From an uncultured Collinsella sp. (GTDB lineage: Bacteria; Actinomycetota; Coriobacteriia; Coriobacteriales; Coriobacteriaceae), in the NCBI GenBank assembly GCA_958428675.1, contig CAUAGV010000004.1, forward strand, positions 1 to 29,037: a DNA stretch of 29,037 bases, written 5' to 3'. The notes under the pieces are model-generated. The model ran no database searches. It was not told where the DNA came from and saw only the letters and a list, made by a program, of their open reading frames with translations. Both the position numbers and the translations under genes were made by a program. This document shows positions 15,329 to 22,592 of the stretch, one piece after another. Position 1 is the first letter of the stretch. Each line of letters begins with the position of its first letter.

Positions 15329-16549
15329 TTACTCAGTCGTCGACGAATCGTCGGTCGAACTCTTGGTGACGCCCTTCAGACTGACGTTGTATGGCACGTC
15401 TTTGGGCATGGGGTTGACGGTGATGTCGGCATCCTTCTTGTACTGCTCCAGCCACTCGCTGTACGCGGTGCTGGCCGCTTGCGTCTTCACCACGTTGGAG
15501 ACGTACTTTTTGATGGCCTTGGGCACCTGGTTGATGTCATCAACCTGATTATCGACATGGAAGTAGTCGGTGCACTTGATGATGTGGTAACCATAGGTCG
15601 ACTCGATGACTTCGCTCACATCGCCCTTGTTGAGCCCCTCGAGCGCCGTCTGGTAGCTGTCGACAAAGGTGGTGAGCTTATCCCAGCCCACATCGCCCTT
15701 CTTTTCCTTGGAACCGGTGTCCTCGGAGTACTGCTCAACGGCGTCCTCAAAGCTCAGCTCACCGGAGTTGATCTTGTCCAGGCACTCCTGCGCCTTGGCC
15801 TTGGCGGCAGCCTTGTCCTCGTCGGAAGCATCGGAATCAACCTTGATCAGGATGTTCGACGAGCGGCGGGCGTCGTTGTAGCTGGACAGGTTTTCGTTGA
15901 TGTAATCGACGATCTCGCTGTCCTTGGGCTTGCTCGTGGGCGCGACGGCATCCTTGAGTTTCTGCTGCGCCAGGCTCTCCTTGAGCGAGTCCTTGTAGGT
16001 GTCCTCGGTGTAGCCGTAGGTCTTAAGGGTCTTCTTAAAGGCCTTGGCACCGCCCGCGCTCTTGCACGCGTCCTTCCAGGCCTTCTCGATCTCCTCGTCC
16101 GACACCGTCACGCCGTTCTCCTTCTGCGCCTGTTGAAGCAGAATCTGCTGCGTGTAGGAGTCGATAAGTTGCTTGCGGTACTTTTTGGGCGTGAGGTCGT
16201 TGTCGACCAGATACTGCGCCCAGTCCTTGTCCTTGGTGTAGCCGTAGGACGTGCGCATGCTCATGATCTGCTTGGTCACGGTGTCCTCGGTGAGGTTGGT
16301 GCCGTTGATGGTAGCAGCAACACCGCCGGTCAGCTTGTAGCCCGAGGTGTCCTCGGCCTGCGACATAAGGCCGGAGCACGCCATGGCCGAGACGGAAAGC
16401 AACATCGCCAGCACGCCGATGACCACCAGAACGATCTTGACGGTCTTGGACACGCGGGTCTTGCGCTGCTTCTTGCGAGAGCTGGAGGCGGCGCGAGCCT
16501 GCTGCTCGGGCGTCGGCTCGGGTGCGGGGTTCTTTTTCTTATTTGCCAT
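15329..16549 (-). CDS. Membrane-anchored parvulin-type peptidyl-prolyl isomerase (PrsA/SurA-like foldase)
   Basis: This 406-residue protein should help exported proteins fold outside the membrane. Residues 1-35 are basic and cytoplasmic; 37-58 form a membrane segment ending in VSAMACSGL, where Cys58 could be a non-standard lipobox cysteine, although an uncleaved anchor is equally possible. A SurA-N-like helical region (75-205) precedes the rotamase domain at about 228-328, with SNILIKVDSD, LSFEDAVEQYSEDTGSKEKKGDVGW and VIESTYGYHIIKCTDYF. The C-terminus is Ser/Thr-rich. The start at 16549 follows AAAGGCCAACT; the frame is open upstream without a site. The isomerase assignment is solid; its client proteins are unknown. 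Confidence 0.9.
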   Translation of the reverse strand: MANKKKNPAPEPTPEQQARAASSSRKKQRKTRVSKTVKIVLVVIGVLAMLLSVSAMACSGLMSQAEDTSGYKLTGGVAATINGTNLTEDTVTKQIMSMRTSYGYTKDKDWAQYLVDNDLTPKKYRKQLIDSYTQQILLQQAQKENGVTVSDEEIEKAWKDACKSAGGAKAFKKTLKTYGYTEDTYKDSLKESLAQQKLKDAVAPTSKPKDSEIVDYINENLSSYNDARRSSNILIKVDSDASDEDKAAAKAKAQECLDKINSGELSFEDAVEQYSEDTGSKEKKGDVGWDKLTTFVDSYQTALEGLNKGDVSEVIESTYGYHIIKCTDYFHVDNQVDDINQVPKAIKKYVSNVVKTQAASTAYSEWLEQYKKDADITVNPMPKDVPYNVSLKGVTKSSTDDSSTTE

Positions 16550-16616
16550 AGTTGGCCTTTCGCATAACGAATCGAACAAACGCCATTGTGTCACAACGCA
16601 GCCCCCGCGGCACGCT

Positions 16617-16647
16617 TGGTGCATTGGGGACAGGTTAATCTGCACCA
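16617..16647 (-). repeat. Fixed-loop hairpin repeat, copy 8
   Basis: A perfect 7-bp stem TGGTGCA/TGCACCA encloses, on the minus strand, the 17-nt loop GATTAACCTGTCCCCAA. It is the first of four units in a 120-bp cluster. Confidence 0.88.
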
Positions 16648-16650
16648 TTT

Positions 16651-16674
16651 TGGTGCAAAGGGGACAGCTCTGGC
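16651..16674 (-). repeat. Fixed-loop hairpin repeat, half copy 9
   Basis: TGGTGCA at the left is followed by a 17-nt loop (minus strand GCCAGAGCTGTCCCCTT), but the complementary arm is missing and the sequence runs straight into the GCCGGC arm of the next unit. It looks like a truncated or chimeric copy. Confidence 0.65.
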
Positions 16675-16675
16675 A

Positions 16676-16708
16676 GCCGGCAGTTAGGGACGTTCCTTTT
16701 CTGCCGGC
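16676..16708 (-). repeat. Fixed-loop hairpin repeat, copy 10
   Basis: A perfect 8-bp stem GCCGGCAG/CTGCCGGC encloses the minus-strand loop AAAAGGAACGTCCCTAA, with core CGTCCC. Its right arm is shared with copy 11. Confidence 0.88.
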
Positions 16709-16735
16709 AGTTAGGGACAGTCCCCAAGTGCCGGC
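16703..16735 (-). repeat. Fixed-loop hairpin repeat, copy 11
   Basis: GCCGGCAG and GTGCCGGC (one mismatch at the loop end) enclose the minus-strand loop TTGGGGACTGTCCCTAA. It overlaps copy 10 by six bases, a head-to-tail arrangement, and begins 11 bases after the IIA stop. Confidence 0.88.
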
Positions 16736-16746
16736 TTAGCCCCACC

Positions 16747-17211
16747 TTAGAAGTGGCGGCGGATGGCGTCGACCATGCCCTGCGGCGTGGTCTGGCCGAG
16801 CACGTCGGCCGCGGCGTCGGCATCCATAAAGATATTCATGAGCGCCTGCAGGGCCTCGACCTGGCCGCCCGGCTCGGCGATGCCCAGATTGATGACGATC
16901 TGCGCCGGCACCGGAGCGCCCATGCCAGCCATAGCGTTAAATGTCACGGGCGCGGCGGGCTTCACCACCGCGATATAGGGCTTGGCCACAAACCCCGGAT
17001 CGGTATGCGGAATGGCAATGTTTGCCGCCGGCATGGCAAGACCCGTGGGATAGGCATCCTCGCGCGTGCGAACGGCGTCGAGCCAACCGTCGGCAATGTA
17101 GCCGCGCGGAGCAAGCTCACTCTCGAGCTGCGCAAACACCTCACCCGGCGTCGCACACTCCCAATCAAAAAACACCAGCTCAGGCGTAAACAGCGCTTCG
17201 TTATCCGCCAT
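16747..17211 (-). CDS. PTS sugar transporter subunit IIA (fructose/galactitol type)
   Basis: This 154-residue phosphocarrier domain of the EIIA-2 superfamily would receive phosphate from HPr and pass it to a IIB protein. The phosphorylated histidine is His69 in ANIAIPHTDPGF, the canonical signature. The C-terminal half (VINLGIAEPGGQVEALQALMNIFMDADAAADVL) is closest to GatA-like IIA proteins by eye. AGAGAGGTGAGCGC precedes the ATG. No IIB or IIC of the matching class lies beside it: it is an orphan gene between the foldase and purN. It may serve a permease elsewhere, or be regulatory like PtsN, although its long-loop sequence fits sugar transport better. Confidence 0.88.
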   Translation of the reverse strand: MADNEALFTPELVFFDWECATPGEVFAQLESELAPRGYIADGWLDAVRTREDAYPTGLAMPAANIAIPHTDPGFVAKPYIAVVKPAAPVTFNAMAGMGAPVPAQIVINLGIAEPGGQVEALQALMNIFMDADAAADVLGQTTPQGMVDAIRRHF

Positions 17212-17229
17212 GCGCTCACCTCTCTCACC

Positions 17230-17258
17230 TAGTCACCTGCGACGTTCTTAAACGACTA
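17230..17258 (-). repeat. Fixed-loop hairpin repeat, copy 12 (degenerate core)
   Basis: On the minus strand TAGTCG and TGACTA (one G-T wobble) enclose the 17-nt loop TTTAAGAACGTCGCAGG. The first 12 loop bases match copy 13, but the CCC core is broken. It overlaps copy 13 by two bases. Confidence 0.75.
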
Positions 17259-17285
17259 GTCATTTAAGAACGTCCCCGATGACTA
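17257..17285 (+). repeat. Fixed-loop hairpin repeat, copy 13
   Basis: TAGTCA and TGACTA enclose the 17-nt loop TTTAAGAACGTCCCCGA. Together with copy 12 it forms a head-to-head pair that can also fold as one longer hairpin (GACGTTCTTAAA with TTTAAGAACGTC). Confidence 0.88.
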
Positions 17286-17290
17286 CCCAA

Positions 17291-17331
17291 AACAAAAGGT
17301 GGCCACGCGCGCCTTGGCGCCAATGACCACC
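17291..17331 (-). terminator. Rho-independent terminator of the pur operon
   Basis: On the minus strand GGTGGTCATTGGCGC and GCGCGCGTGGCCACC pair with few mismatches around CAAG, followed by TTTTGTTTT. It lies about 33 bases after the purN stop. Confidence 0.88.
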
Positions 17332-17363
17332 CTGACCACTCAACTAAATTGTACTGTGCACCG

Positions 17364-18065
17364 CTAGCCGCGAGGCGCGTCAATTGCGACCTTGCCGCTC
17401 TCCAGCACGTGGACGCGGCCGTCGGCGAGCATCTGCACGACCTCGGGATACAGCACGTGCTCAATCGCGTGGATATGCTCCTCGAGCGTGTCGACGTCCC
17501 AGCCTTCCTCGACAGCCAGCGCACGCTGGGCGATGATGGGGCCGTTGTCGTAAATCTCGTTGGCAAAGTGCACGGTCACGCCGGTCACCTTGACGCCACG
17601 CGCAAACGCATCGTCAATCGCATGGGCACCGGTAAAGCTCGGCAGCAGCGCCGGATGCAGGTTGACCACGCGATTGGGGAACGCCGCCAGCAGCGGCGTG
17701 TGCACCATGCGCATATAGCCGGCCATCACCACGTACTCGCAGCCACGTTCGAGCAGCTCATGCGCGATGATCTCGTCAGCCGCGATGGGGTCGGCATAGA
17801 CATCCTTGGACAGCGTGAGCGTCTGGATGCCCGCACGCTCGGCGCGCTGTAGGCCCTTGGCCGAAGGACGGCTCGACACCACGAGCTCAATCGAGGCGTT
17901 GAGCTTGCCGGCGGCGATTAGGTCGATCAGCGCCTGCAGGTTGGTACCCGAGCCGCTGATAAGCACGCCAATCTTAAGCGGCTCGGCCGTATCGGTGCCG
18001 GTCGGACGGGTGTAGGGCACAAAGCCCAGGCCCTCGGCGGCAGTCATCCGCTCGTTAGCGCTCAT
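17364..18065 (-). CDS. purN: Phosphoribosylglycinamide formyltransferase
   Basis: This 233-residue enzyme transfers the formyl group of 10-formyl-tetrahydrofolate to GAR, the third step of purine synthesis. It shows KIGVLISGSGTNLQALID, VVNLHPALLPSFTGAHAIDDAF with the catalytic Asn and His, and VHFANEIYDNGPIIAQ carrying the conserved Asp. Enzymes of this family usually have about 190-210 residues; the extra is an N-terminal tail of roughly 30 residues before the first strand. The start is uncertain: the ATG at 18065 overlaps the purM end by 11 bases, while one at 18047 would shorten the tail. Neither has a strong ribosome site, which fits translational coupling to purM. Confidence 0.92.
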   Translation of the reverse strand: MSANERMTAAEGLGFVPYTRPTGTDTAEPLKIGVLISGSGTNLQALIDLIAAGKLNASIELVVSSRPSAKGLQRAERAGIQTLTLSKDVYADPIAADEIIAHELLERGCEYVVMAGYMRMVHTPLLAAFPNRVVNLHPALLPSFTGAHAIDDAFARGVKVTGVTVHFANEIYDNGPIIAQRALAVEEGWDVDTLEEHIHAIEHVLYPEVVQMLADGRVHVLESGKVAIDAPRG

Positions 18066-19158
18066 CGGAGTACACGACCTCACCGGAGCCCTCGACGCAC
18101 TCGCCCACGCGGAACGGCTTCTCGCCCAGCGCGACCAGAGCCTCGGTCACGGCAGCCTCGTCCTCGGGGGCGACGATCAGGCACAGGCCGACGCCCATGT
18201 TGAAGGTCTTGCAAGCCTCGTTGGGCGCAAGCTCGGCCTGGCGCGACACGTAGGTAATGACGGGCGGAACGTCCCAGCCCATCTCGGCACCGTTGCGGGT
18301 GACCACGGCGTCAACGTCGTCGGCAAGCGCGCGGTTGAGGTTCTCGGTAATACCGCCGCCGGTGATGTGGGCGATAGCATGCACGTTGGCGCCGCCGCGC
18401 AGCAGCTCAAGAATCGGCTTCACATAAATGCGCGTGGGGGCCAGCAGGGCGTCTGCCAGCGATGCACCGCCGAGCTCCTCGAGCGGACGGCTCAGCTCCT
18501 CGGCCTTAGCGGCGGCCTCGGGCGTGCCCGGTTTGATGCCGTCGACGCCAATGACCTTGCGCACGAGCGAGTAGCCGTTGGAGTGCACGCCGGTGGAAGG
18601 CAGGCCCAGGATCACATCGCCCGGGCGAACGTTCGCGGGATCGAGCATCTTGGGACGGTCGACGACGCCCACGGTAAAGCCGGCGAGGTCGTAATCGGCC
18701 GGAGCCATGACGCCCGGGTGCTCGGCCATCTCGCCGCCCACGAGCGCGCACCCCGCGAGCTTGCAGCCGTCGGCCACACCCTTGATGATCTTTGCCATGT
18801 GCTCGGCCTCGATGTGACCGATGGCAACGTAGTCCAGGAAGAACAGCGGCTCGGCGCCCGAAGCCAGAATGTCGTTGACGCACATAGCGACCAGGTCCTG
18901 GCCCACCGTCTCGTGACGGTCCATGATCTGGGAGAGCACGAGCTTGGTGCCCACGCCGTCGGTACCGCTGATCAGGATCGGGTCTTCCATATCCTTAAGC
19001 GCGGCGGCCGAGAACAGGCCGCCAAAGCCACCGATACCGCCGATAACCTCGGGGCGGTTGGTATCCTTGACCATCTGCTTAATCGCGTCGACGGCGCGAC
19101 CGCCCTCGGCGGTATCGACGCCGGCGTCCTCGTACGTCACATGCTTGCTGTCGCTCAT
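18055..19158 (-). CDS. purM: Phosphoribosylformylglycinamidine cyclo-ligase (AIR synthetase)
   Basis: This 367-residue ATP-dependent enzyme closes the imidazole ring, turning FGAM into AIR. Recognisable parts are VTYEDAGVDTAEGGRAVDAIK, the glycine-rich IGGFGGLFSAAALKDMEDPILISGTDGVGTKL, ALVGGEMAEHPGVM, GLPSTGVHSNGYSLVRKV and AHITGGGITENLNRAL. GAGAGGAAGGCTCAG precedes the ATG at 19158. It lies 157 bases after purF and overlaps purN. The gap to purF holds the hairpin repeat at 19277 and a small GGCGCC palindrome at about 19185-19201. Confidence 0.95.
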   Translation of the reverse strand: MSDSKHVTYEDAGVDTAEGGRAVDAIKQMVKDTNRPEVIGGIGGFGGLFSAAALKDMEDPILISGTDGVGTKLVLSQIMDRHETVGQDLVAMCVNDILASGAEPLFFLDYVAIGHIEAEHMAKIIKGVADGCKLAGCALVGGEMAEHPGVMAPADYDLAGFTVGVVDRPKMLDPANVRPGDVILGLPSTGVHSNGYSLVRKVIGVDGIKPGTPEAAAKAEELSRPLEELGGASLADALLAPTRIYVKPILELLRGGANVHAIAHITGGGITENLNRALADDVDAVVTRNGAEMGWDVPPVITYVSRQAELAPNEACKTFNMGVGLCLIVAPEDEAAVTEALVALGEKPFRVGECVEGSGEVVYSDER

Positions 19159-19276
19159 CTGAGCCTTCCTCTCCCACTACCGTGGCGCCGCGCGGGCGCC
19201 AAACGGTGCTCATAATTGCGTTCATTTCGGCGTGTGCCATAACAGCACCCGCCGTCATATCAACAAAACAGCAGGT

Positions 19277-19317
19277 AAAACCTACCAAAATATACCTGTC
19301 CCCATATGGCAGGTTTT
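19277..19317 (+). repeat. Fixed-loop hairpin repeat, copy 14 (overlaps the purF stop)
   Basis: AAAACCTACCA and TGGCAGGTTTT (one mismatch) enclose a 19-nt middle whose central 17 bases read AATATACCTGTCCCCAT. On the minus strand the purF TAA shares its last two bases with the repeat, exactly as pth does with copy 1. Confidence 0.88.
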
Positions 19318-20986
19318 AGGCCTCGCCGTGCTCCTCTTCCCAGCTGCGGTCGTCGTATTTCTCGACCACGGCGTCGTCGTCAAAGTACAGCGGCTTGTCC
19401 AGGTTGCGGGGCTTAAAGCCCTCCATAAACTTGTCGCGGCCAAAGCTCTCGGGAATCGCCACGGGATAGCGGCCGGTAAAGCACGCGTCGCAGTAGCCGC
19501 CCTTGGGCATGACCTTAAGCAGGCCCTCGACCGAAAGGAAGGCCAGCGAATCGGCGCCGATATACTCGCAAATCTCGTCGACCGTCTTGTTGGCGCTGAT
19601 AAGCTGCGACTGCACGTCGGTATCGATACCGTAGAAGCACGGCCAAATGACCTCGGGCGAGTTGATGCGGATGTGAATCTCCTTGGCGCCGGCGTTGCGC
19701 AGCATCTTGACGAGCTGCACCATGGTGGTGCCGCGCACGATGGAGTCGTCGATGACGACCAGGCGCTTGCCCTCGATATTGTCGCGCAGCGGGTTGAGTT
19801 TCATACGCACGCCCATGGCGCGCAACTCCTGCGTAGGCTCGATAAACGTACGGCCCACGTAGCGGTTCTTGATAAGGCCCTCGCCAAAGGGAATACCGCT
19901 CTCGTGCGAATACCCCTCCGCGGGCGGCAGGCCGGAGTCGGGCACGCCGATGACCAGGTCGGCCTCGACGGGCTCCTCGTGTGCCAGCTGGCGACCCATG
20001 TCGTAACGGCAGGCATAGACGCTCTTGCCGTTCATGATGGAGTCGGGGCGGGCAAAGTAGACCTGCTCAAAGATGCAGTTGGCGGGCTCTTCGGCTGCAG
20101 GCACGCCCTGCTCGGATACCAGGCCCTCGGCGCTGATGCGCAAGATCTCGCCGGGACGGACGTCACGGACGTACTCGGCGCCCACGATGTCGAGTGCGCA
20201 GGTCTCGGACGCAACGACCCAGCCGCCGGCGCGCGTGACACGGACGGCGGAGTCAACCGTCGCGGCGCCGTCCTGCGACGGCAGCTGCGAAACGGCTGCG
20301 GCATCGGCTTGGTCCAGACCCTCGTCCACCAGCTTGCCCAGCACGAGCGGGCGAATGCCGTGCGGATCGCGGAATGCGTAGAGCGCCTGCTCGTTGATGA
20401 GCGTCATGGCGTAGCCGCCGCGCACGAGCTCCATGGTCTTGCGAATGCCCTCGCGCAGATGGCCTGTACGCTGGGTAAAGTAGCCGATAAGCTTGGTCGC
20501 AACCTCGGAATCCGAATTGGAGAGGAACGGCACACCCAGCTCGATCAGCTGACGGCGCAGCTCGTCGGTGTTGACGAGGGTGCCGTTGTGCGCGAGCGCG
20601 ATAATGACGCTATTGATGGTAGAGAGGTGCGGCTGAGAGGCTTCCCAGCTCTTGGCACCGGCGGTGCCATAGCGCACATGACCCACGGCCAGCTGGCCGG
20701 AGAGCGTCGACAGGTCGGCGTTGGAGAATACGCGGTCGAGCAGGCCCAGATCTTTGCGGACCATAACCGTGCCGCCGTCACCCACGGCGATTCCAGCCGA
20801 TTCCTGGCCACGGTGCTGCAGCGCACGCAGACCAAAGTACGTCAGTCGAGCCACGTCGCGATCGGGCGCCCATACGCCGAAAATGCCACATTCCTCATGC
20901 AGCTGGTCGGAGTCCGGATCATACGTCGACATGGTGTTCACCTGTCCCGCGGCACGCTCGGCCGCGCGGATGGTTTCTTGAGACAT
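19316..20986 (-). CDS. purF: Amidophosphoribosyltransferase
   Basis: This 556-residue enzyme makes phosphoribosylamine from PRPP and glutamine, the committed step of purine synthesis. The nucleophilic cysteine is Cys33 in EECGIFGVW, so a propeptide must be removed, as in the Bacillus-type enzyme. The phosphoribosyltransferase site VVIDDSIVRGTT is clear. Four cysteines in NCIFE, WPCFYGID and YCDACFTG match the [4Fe-4S]-binding, oxygen-sensitive PurF class. Two starts are possible: ATG 20986 behind GAGGGGATACC gives a 32-residue propeptide; ATG 20932 behind AGGTGAACACC gives 14, nearer the Bacillus length. On the minus strand, purF is followed by purM after a 157-base gap holding a hairpin repeat. 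Confidence 0.95.
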   Translation of the reverse strand: MSQETIRAAERAAGQVNTMSTYDPDSDQLHEECGIFGVWAPDRDVARLTYFGLRALQHRGQESAGIAVGDGGTVMVRKDLGLLDRVFSNADLSTLSGQLAVGHVRYGTAGAKSWEASQPHLSTINSVIIALAHNGTLVNTDELRRQLIELGVPFLSNSDSEVATKLIGYFTQRTGHLREGIRKTMELVRGGYAMTLINEQALYAFRDPHGIRPLVLGKLVDEGLDQADAAAVSQLPSQDGAATVDSAVRVTRAGGWVVASETCALDIVGAEYVRDVRPGEILRISAEGLVSEQGVPAAEEPANCIFEQVYFARPDSIMNGKSVYACRYDMGRQLAHEEPVEADLVIGVPDSGLPPAEGYSHESGIPFGEGLIKNRYVGRTFIEPTQELRAMGVRMKLNPLRDNIEGKRLVVIDDSIVRGTTMVQLVKMLRNAGAKEIHIRINSPEVIWPCFYGIDTDVQSQLISANKTVDEICEYIGADSLAFLSVEGLLKVMPKGGYCDACFTGRYPVAIPESFGRDKFMEGFKPRNLDKPLYFDDDAVVEKYDDRSWEEEHGEA

Positions 20987-21028
20987 GGTATCCCCTCAGA
21001 GCCTCGTATTTTTGGCGTTACCCGCCTT

Positions 21029-21034
21029 ATTATA
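21029..21034 (-). promoter_or_regulatory. Probable purF promoter -10 box
   Basis: TATAAT on the minus strand (preceded by TGCG) lies 43 bases before the purF ATG in a divergent intergenic region. No matching -35 box is visible, and no purine riboswitch or PurR box was recognised. Confidence 0.45.
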
Positions 21035-21272
21035 CGCACGGCGCGACGTGCTCCCCAGCGCATGAGCAGCGCTTTTTAAAAGCCCACCGAGCTAATAATC
21101 AGTTTTGTTGCCAAACATTTTATCGGTCTGTCCAGCGTAAGTGCCCGCGCCCCCAGATGGCCGCCGCGTCCGCCGTTGGGGATTACAAAGTTGCAATTGG
21201 GACGTTCGTCCTGTCTTTTGGCAGGTCGGCGGCGTATCCTTATAACCTACAACAAAGCGAGAAAGGTTCTGT

Positions 21273-22502
21273 ATGGATCGAAACGAACTCGACCCCAGCG
21301 TCCCCAGCGCCACGGAGGTCAAGAAGATCCCCCTCATCATTAAGGTGTACGCCGTCCTGTGCATCCTTTCCGGCGTGGGCACGCTCCCGTCGGTCGCTGC
21401 CTTTATGTGGCAGGTCATCACGGCACTTGTTAACGGCAACGCCACCGAAAAGCTCGGCGACAACACGCTCGTCGCAGTCGGCCTTATCGTCGCCGGCATC
21501 ATGCTCTCTGCGGCAAGTGCCGTCATCCTAATCATCTTTGGCCTGGACCTTATCAAAAACCAGCGCCGCAACGCCGCCCGCCTGTCCTACATCCTTATTG
21601 CATTCACCGTCGTCGAGCTTTTGGTCGACGTGATGCTCCAGGGCATCGGGCCCTTCCTGCTGCGTCCCGCGATCCAGCTCGGCATCCTTGTTGCACTTTC
21701 GGCAACCGTCGACCCCACGCTGCGTCAGGAGCGCGAACTGCAGCGCCGCCTGCAGGAGATGCTCGACCGCGACGCCGCCGCCGAGGGCATGCTCGGCCGC
21801 GATGAAACCGGCGAGGGCTACATCAAGCTCAACTACTTCAACCTGTTCTGGGTGTTCTTTGTCTGCTGCATACTCGGCCTGATCGCCGAGGACATCTGGC
21901 ACATGACGGTCGACGACCCGGGCGTCTATCAGAACCGCGCCGGCATGCTGTTTGGCCCCTTCAGCCCCATCTACGGATTTGGCGCCGTGCTCATGACCAT
22001 GGTGCTTAACCGCTTCTACAAAAAGAACCCCATCATCATTTTCCTGGTGAGCGCCCTGCTCGGCGCCAGCTTTGAGGTGTTCGTGGGCTGGTTTATGCAG
22101 ACCGCGTTTGGCGTGGTCTCGTGGAGCTACTCGCACATAACGCTGTTCGGTTTGCCCGATCCGCTCGTGGTCCTCACGGGCGGACGCACCTGCACGGGCT
22201 TCGCCTGCCTGTGGGGCCTGGGCGGTCTCATCTGGATCAAGCTGCTGCTGCCGAGGCTGCTTAAGCTTATCAACAAGATCCCCTGGAAGAGCCGCTACTC
22301 GGCCACCGTCATCTTTACCGTTATCATGCTGGTCGACGGCGTCATGACGCTGCAGTCGCTCGACTACTGGTACCAGCGCGTTAACGGCACGGAGCCGGAC
22401 ATTCCCGTCGCACAGTTCTACGGAGAGCACTTCGATAACGAATACATGGAAAACCGCTTCCAGAGCATGACCATGAGTCCCAAGGATGCGACGCGCGTGT
22501 AG
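21273..22502 (+). CDS. Multi-pass membrane protein, putative ABC-transporter type IV (CmpB-like)
   Basis: This 409-residue protein has about nine hydrophobic segments. Residues about 15-150 form an N-terminal four-segment part (LIIKVYAVLCILSGVGTLPSV, LIVAGIMLSAASAVILIIFGL). A charged linker with RQERELQRRLQEMLDRDAAAEG follows. The second half (from NYFNLFWVFFVCCILGLIAEDIWHM, through FGPFSPIYGFGAVLMTMVLNRF to YSHITLFG and CLWGLGGLIWIKLLLPRL) matches the conserved family called putative ABC-transporter type IV, whose real activity is unproven. GAGAAAGGTTCTGT precedes the ATG. It is a single gene divergent from purF, ending at a hairpin. Confidence 0.82.
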   Translation: MDRNELDPSVPSATEVKKIPLIIKVYAVLCILSGVGTLPSVAAFMWQVITALVNGNATEKLGDNTLVAVGLIVAGIMLSAASAVILIIFGLDLIKNQRRNAARLSYILIAFTVVELLVDVMLQGIGPFLLRPAIQLGILVALSATVDPTLRQERELQRRLQEMLDRDAAAEGMLGRDETGEGYIKLNYFNLFWVFFVCCILGLIAEDIWHMTVDDPGVYQNRAGMLFGPFSPIYGFGAVLMTMVLNRFYKKNPIIIFLVSALLGASFEVFVGWFMQTAFGVVSWSYSHITLFGLPDPLVVLTGGRTCTGFACLWGLGGLIWIKLLLPRLLKLINKIPWKSRYSATVIFTVIMLVDGVMTLQSLDYWYQRVNGTEPDIPVAQFYGEHFDNEYMENRFQSMTMSPKDATRV

Positions 22503-22524
22503 CGCTCACCGCGCCCAAAACGCA

Positions 22525-22563
22525 AAATGCCCGCCGGTATCACACGTACCGGTGGGCATTTTT
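22525..22563. terminator. Bidirectional terminator between the CmpB-like and MoaE-like genes
   Basis: AAATGCCCGCCGGTA pairs with TACCGGTGGGCATTT (one wobble) around a 7-nt loop. T-runs follow in both directions, serving two convergent genes. Confidence 0.9.
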
Positions 22564-22592
22564 ATAAACGATCCTTCTATCGACGCAATCCT

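Noticed and set aside
19232..21079. A 615-codon plus-strand frame opposite purF
   Set aside because: It is the antisense shadow of a fully recognisable PurF. The same holds for 5192-6196 opposite uppP and 27465-28730 opposite the PTS genes.
21199..21225. GGGACGTTCGTCC palindrome upstream of the CmpB-like gene, considered as another fixed-loop repeat
   Set aside because: It contains CGTCCC on the minus strand, but the flanking arms are not complementary at the required distance.
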